Source: JAVKFF01 sp040226215 (GTDB lineage: Bacteria > Pseudomonadota > Alphaproteobacteria > DSM-16000 > Inquilinaceae). From it: 8,254 nucleotides of DNA. The first letter of the stretch is position 1. Every line of letters begins with the position of its first letter. This document shows, piece by piece, positions 6,239-8,254 of this stretch. A program made the position numbers and the translations under genes. The DNA is taken from NCBI GenBank assembly GCA_040226215.1, contig JAVKFF010000078.1, positions 1 to 8,254 of the forward strand, given 5' to 3'. The notes below the pieces were generated by a model. It was not told the DNA's origin. It searched no databases and saw nothing but the letters and a program-made list of their open reading frames with translations.

Positions 6239-6308
6239 CCGTCGTTCCGCACGCAGCGAAGCGGAGATGCGGAACCCCGCGCCCGTCTTCGCCCCGGCCA
6301 CAGCCCAG
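6239..6308. repeat. Family A palindromic element, copy 4, truncated
   Basis: Only the left half is present. It has the left end, the first hairpin and the GCCCGTCTTCGCC stretch, and then homology fades before the osmC-like stop codon at 6334. The right hairpin and right inverted end are missing. The first hairpin lies just past the 3' end of the leftward osmC-like gene and could help end its transcript. Confidence 0.75.
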
Positions 6309-6331
6309 CTGCACGGATCCCCGGTCCTCTC

Positions 6332-7528
6332 TCACGCCGCCGCCTTCTTCTCCGTCACCTTGACCCGCGCCTTCAGGTCGGCCTTGCAGAAGGCGTGCAG
6401 GAAGCAGGTCTGCTCGGACATGTCGAGCGCGGTGCGGGCGAACTCGTCGTCCTCGCCGGTCTCCAGATGGACATGGGTCTCCACCGGGTCGGCTTGCCCG
6501 GCCTGCCCCGTGCCGCCCGTCGCCCCGCCCAGCGAGAAATGGGTGTCCTGGAGGATGCGGTAGGCCTGGAGATCCTTCCTTACGATCCGCGCGTAGCGGC
6601 CGATCTGGGTCATGAAGCAGAAGCCGATGCCGGCGGAGATGTAGCTGGCCGCGTCCGGCGCCCGTCCCTGCCCGCCATCGGCCTCCCCCTCCTCCGACAG
6701 GAAGGTGAACACCGAGCCGTGCGGGTTGTAGAGCAGTTGCTCCACCTGGCGCATGCCGTCCGGCCGGATCGTGCAGATGCCGCGCACATGCAGCACCCGG
6801 TCCTGCTCCTCGGCCAGGCTGGAATGCGCGAAGCCGGTGGTCTCCGCCGTCTTCGGCGTCATGCCGCCGCGCCGGATCAGTCCGGACCAGTCACCCGCCG
6901 CCGGCTCCGCCAGCGCGAAGCGGTCGCCGGGATCGGGCTCCGCCGGGCGGCCCAGCCCGAGCGCCCTGGCCGTGTCGATCTCCGCGCCGTTGTGGGTCAG
7001 CGTGAACAGGCTCTCCTTGAAGCCGCGCATCAGCCCGTTCAGGGGCGAGGCGGCGGTGGCGTCGTAGACCAGCCGGGTCAGCGTCTCGCGGTCCGCGTCA
7101 GCGTCGATCCGGGCCTCCAGGTCGATGTTCTTGGCCCCGCCGGTCATGGTGCCGCGGATGGCTGAGCCCTTCATGGTGTAGTAGTTGTCCTGGATCAGCG
7201 TGATGTCGCGGATCGCGATGCCGCGCTGCCGCGCCAGCGCCTGGACCTCGTTCATGTAGGAACAGACCATGCCGGTGGTCAGGAAGGAGAGCGGGCACGG
7301 CGCCTCGTCGTCGCCGTCGAGATAGGCCCCCTCGTCGCTCGCCAGCCGCCAGGTCCTGCCGGTGCGCGACGACGTGACCAGCGCCTCCTTCTGCATCACC
7401 GAGAGCGAGCGCACCGCCAGCCTGACCGACTGTCCGAGCCGCGGCTCGGGTGCCGCGAGGCCTACCGCCTCGGGGTTGCCCACCTCGAAGAAGAGCGGCT
7501 TGCCCATCTCTCTCAGCACGTTCGCCAT
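6332..7528 (-). CDS. Tandem-duplicated OsmC/Ohr-like protein
   Basis: This 398-residue cytoplasmic protein appears to be two OsmC-type domains in one chain. OsmC and Ohr proteins are usually about 140 residues, reduce organic hydroperoxides with a pair of cysteines and act as dimers, so a fused pair would mimic the dimer. Domain 1 (about 35-180) has C-P-L-S-F-L-T-T-G-M-V-C-S-Y with Cys89 at the first catalytic position, but the second position reads A-S-P-L-N-G-L, a Ser161 instead of Cys. Domain 2 (about 240-392) has A-G-I-G-F-C-F-M-T (Cys304) and S-E-Q-T-C-F-L-H-A-F (Cys375), so the pair is complete. A linker rich in Gly, Pro and Ala lies near 185-230. The frame opens 18 codons earlier (7582), but the ATG at 7528 has AGGGGAGG 7 nt upstream. 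Peroxidase activity is inferred, and the family match comes from pattern reading rather than a search. Confidence 0.8.
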   Translation of the reverse strand: MANVLREMGKPLFFEVGNPEAVGLAAPEPRLGQSVRLAVRSLSVMQKEALVTSSRTGRTWRLASDEGAYLDGDDEAPCPLSFLTTGMVCSYMNEVQALARQRGIAIRDITLIQDNYYTMKGSAIRGTMTGGAKNIDLEARIDADADRETLTRLVYDATAASPLNGLMRGFKESLFTLTHNGAEIDTARALGLGRPAEPDPGDRFALAEPAAGDWSGLIRRGGMTPKTAETTGFAHSSLAEEQDRVLHVRGICTIRPDGMRQVEQLLYNPHGSVFTFLSEEGEADGGQGRAPDAASYISAGIGFCFMTQIGRYARIVRKDLQAYRILQDTHFSLGGATGGTGQAGQADPVETHVHLETGEDDEFARTALDMSEQTCFLHAFCKADLKARVKVTEKKAAA

Positions 7529-7535
7529 GACGTTT

Positions 7536-7543
7536 CCTCCCCT
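7536..7543 (-). promoter_or_regulatory. Strong ribosome binding site that sets the osmC-like start at 7528
   Basis: On the minus strand AGGGGAGG is followed by seven bases and then ATG. This is the best Shine-Dalgarno match in the window and decides against the longer form starting at 7582. Confidence 0.75.
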
Positions 7544-7563
7544 TTCGCGACGCTGTCCGCCGA

Positions 7564-7614
7564 CCGTCTCGAGCCCGCGCATCTTGGCGCCGCCATCCGC
7601 CGGTGTCGAGACGG
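7564..7614. promoter_or_regulatory. Spaced 9-bp inverted repeat upstream of the osmC-like gene
   Basis: CCGTCTCGA (7564-7572) and TCGAGACGG (7606-7614) are perfect reverse complements 33 bp apart, lying 36-86 bp before the osmC-like start codon. They could be paired half-sites or a leader stem. They do not look like the AT-rich operator of OhrR. Chance is possible. Confidence 0.3.
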
Positions 7615-7696
7615 GGCTCTCATCGGGGAACTTTCATCCGGACGCCACGCCCGTCGCCCGTACGGACGCACGACCGTCCTCATCGCTTCCCGCCTG

Positions 7697-7780
7697 CACC
7701 ATCCCCGACTCGATCGGGGATCCAGGCCGACCACGCGACACGCACCGCCGGTCCGGATCGCCGTTTTCGCGGGAATAGCA
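7697..7780. repeat. Family B 84-bp element, copy 1 (degraded)
   Basis: The left hairpin is perfect (7701-7721, 8-bp arms, 5-nt loop). The second hairpin (7757-7776) has a damaged left arm, and the right end reads GGGAATAGCA instead of GGGAATGACA. This is the oldest-looking copy. Confidence 0.75.
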
Positions 7781-7812
7781 ACGAATTCAGACACCTGAAC
7801 ATCATCCCTGTC

Positions 7813-7859
7813 GTCCCGTGCGCGGTGCGGCATGAAATGACGCGCCGCAGACCCGGGAC
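7813..7859. repeat. Family B nested palindrome, copy 1
   Basis: Outer arms GTCCCG (7813-7818) and CGGGAC (7854-7859), inner arms TGCGGC (7826-7831) and GCCGCA (7844-7849). Identical in all three copies over this span. Confidence 0.75.
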
Positions 7860-7887
7860 CGGCCGACCGTCTTCGCCCCCCCACCGA

Positions 7888-7971
7888 TATCATCCCAGAC
7901 TCGATCGGCGATCCAGGCCGGCCACGCGACACGCACCGCGGGTCCGGATTCCCGCTTTCGCGGGAATGACA
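7888..7971. repeat. Family B 84-bp element, copy 2
   Basis: The second hairpin is perfect (7948-7967, 8-bp arms, TTTC loop). The first hairpin (7892-7912) carries substitutions in both arms. Confidence 0.8.
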
Positions 7972-8003
7972 ATGAATTCAGACACTTGAACATCACCCCT
8001 GTC

Positions 8004-8050
8004 GTCCCGTGCGCGGTGCGGCATGAAATGACGCGCCGCAGACCCGGGAC
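8004..8050. repeat. Family B nested palindrome, copy 2
   Basis: Same 47-bp nested palindrome as at 7813, spaced 191 bp from it. Confidence 0.75.
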
Positions 8051-8080
8051 CGGCCGCCTGTCTTCGCCCCCCCTCACCGA

Positions 8081-8164
8081 TGTCATCCCCGACTCGATCG
8101 GGGATCCAGGCCGACCACGCGACACGCACCACCGGTCTGGATTCCCGCTTTCGTGGGAATGACA
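8081..8164. repeat. Family B 84-bp element, copy 3
   Basis: Best-preserved ends: TGTCATCCCC (8081-8090) and GGGAATGACA (8155-8164). The first hairpin is perfect (8085-8105). The second (8141-8160) has one G-T wobble. Confidence 0.83.
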
Positions 8165-8195
8165 ATGAGTTCAGACACTGAGAATCATCCCTGTC

Positions 8196-8242
8196 GTCCC
8201 GTGCGCGGTGCGGCATGAAATGACGCGCCGCAGACCCGGGAC
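8196..8242. repeat. Family B nested palindrome, copy 3
   Basis: Same 47-bp nested palindrome, 192 bp after copy 2. The sequence continues to the window end with the same C-rich stretch, so the array probably extends beyond. Confidence 0.75.
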
Positions 8243-8254
8243 CGGCCGCCTGTC

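Larger units (their letters stand above)
5822..6308. repeat. Array of 114-bp palindromic elements, family A (three complete, one truncated)
   Basis: Elements start at 5822, 5962, 6100 and 6239, giving a period of 138-140 bp. Each complete unit is bounded by an 11-bp inverted repeat, CCGTCGTTCCG at the left and CGGAACGACGG at the right. Inside are two hairpins, GTTCCGCA/TGCGGAAC with a 16-nt loop and GTTCCGGC/GCCGGAAC with a 14-nt loop. Linkers of about 24-26 bp are themselves alike, so the whole block looks duplicated. All frames read as low-information peptide, and a long plus-strand frame that crosses the array (5798-7165) is not a gene. The design resembles REP/BIME-type extragenic palindromes common in alphaproteobacteria. 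The exact family is not identified. Confidence 0.88.
7697..8254. repeat. Mosaic palindromic repeat array, family B (three units, running off the window)
   Basis: A block of about 191-193 bp is repeated three times. Each block has an 84-bp element with ends related to TGTCATCCC and GGGAATGACA, holding the hairpins ATCCCCGA/TCGGGGAT and ATTCCCGC/GCGGGAAT. A linker with a TTCAGACAC motif follows, then a second nested palindrome bounded by GTCCCG/CGGGAC, then a C-rich stretch. Elements with the ATTCCCGC-TTTC-GCGGGAAT hairpin are widespread in proteobacterial intergenic DNA and produce spurious peptides such as F-P-R-K-R-E-S. No gene was found here, and frames across it on both strands are artefacts. 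The stretch 7615-7696 just before it holds no recognisable feature. Confidence 0.87.

Noticed and set aside
5822..6308. CRISPR array
   Set aside because: Units are 114 bp, far longer than CRISPR repeats, and the linkers are similar to one another instead of unique. No cas genes are present.
5798..7165. Long plus-strand frame of 455 codons
   Set aside because: The first part is translation of the palindromic repeats, with recurring R-R-S-A-R-S and V-G-R-N-D peptides. The rest is antisense to the osmC-like gene. It has no family resemblance or convincing ribosome binding site.
7529..7700. General stress (EcfG-type) promoter GGAAC-N-GTT for the osmC-like gene
   Set aside because: No GGAAC was found on the minus strand in the upstream region. 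The GGAAC near 7627 points the other way.
7802..8216. Small minus-strand frames with F-P-R-K-R-E-S and I-P-A-K-A-G-I peptides
   Set aside because: These peptides are the well-known product of translating the ATTCCCGC/GCGGGAAT intergenic repeat and are not genes.

Overview
The window comes from a GC-rich bacterial chromosome. The gene types (pca catabolic operon, MarC, AbrB-type transporter, small secreted Gly-rich protein), the packing and the palindromic intergenic repeats suggest an alphaproteobacterium, possibly Rhodospirillales- or Rhizobiales-like. That placement is an inference from style, not from a marker gene. No rRNA, tRNA, transposase or CRISPR array was found.

Layout. (1) Positions 2-1799, plus strand: the 3' part of an AstE/AspA-type zinc deacylase, overlapping by 8 bp an AbrB-family membrane transporter. 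(2) 1913-2296, plus strand: a small secreted protein with a polyglycine tail. It converges on (3) a minus-strand marC-family membrane protein whose real start is a GTG at 2938. (4) 2939-3163: a divergent intergenic region carrying a perfect 9-5-9 inverted repeat that looks like an IclR-type operator. (5) 3164-5751, plus strand: a compact catabolic operon, pcaC - pcaH - pcaG - BKACE (DUF849). (6) 5822 to about 6308: three and a half tandem copies of a 114-bp palindromic element. (7) 6332-7528, minus strand: a tandem-duplicated OsmC-like protein. (8) 7697-8254: a second, unrelated mosaic array of palindromic repeats that runs off the window.

How the genes work together. PcaGH opens protocatechuate to beta-carboxymuconate, and PcaC decarboxylates the lactone two steps later. 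The gene after pcaG is a beta-keto acid cleavage enzyme, not pcaI, pcaJ or pcaF. It could take beta-ketoadipate plus acetyl-CoA directly to succinyl-CoA plus acetoacetate, bypassing the usual CoA-transferase and thiolase. The IclR-like palindrome upstream fits, because PcaR/PcaU-type regulators of this pathway are IclR proteins. pcaB, pcaD and the regulator are not in the window.

The most interesting points are the BKACE-ended pca operon with its candidate operator, the double OsmC protein that keeps the full cysteine pair only in its second half, and the placement of that gene between two different palindromic repeat families.
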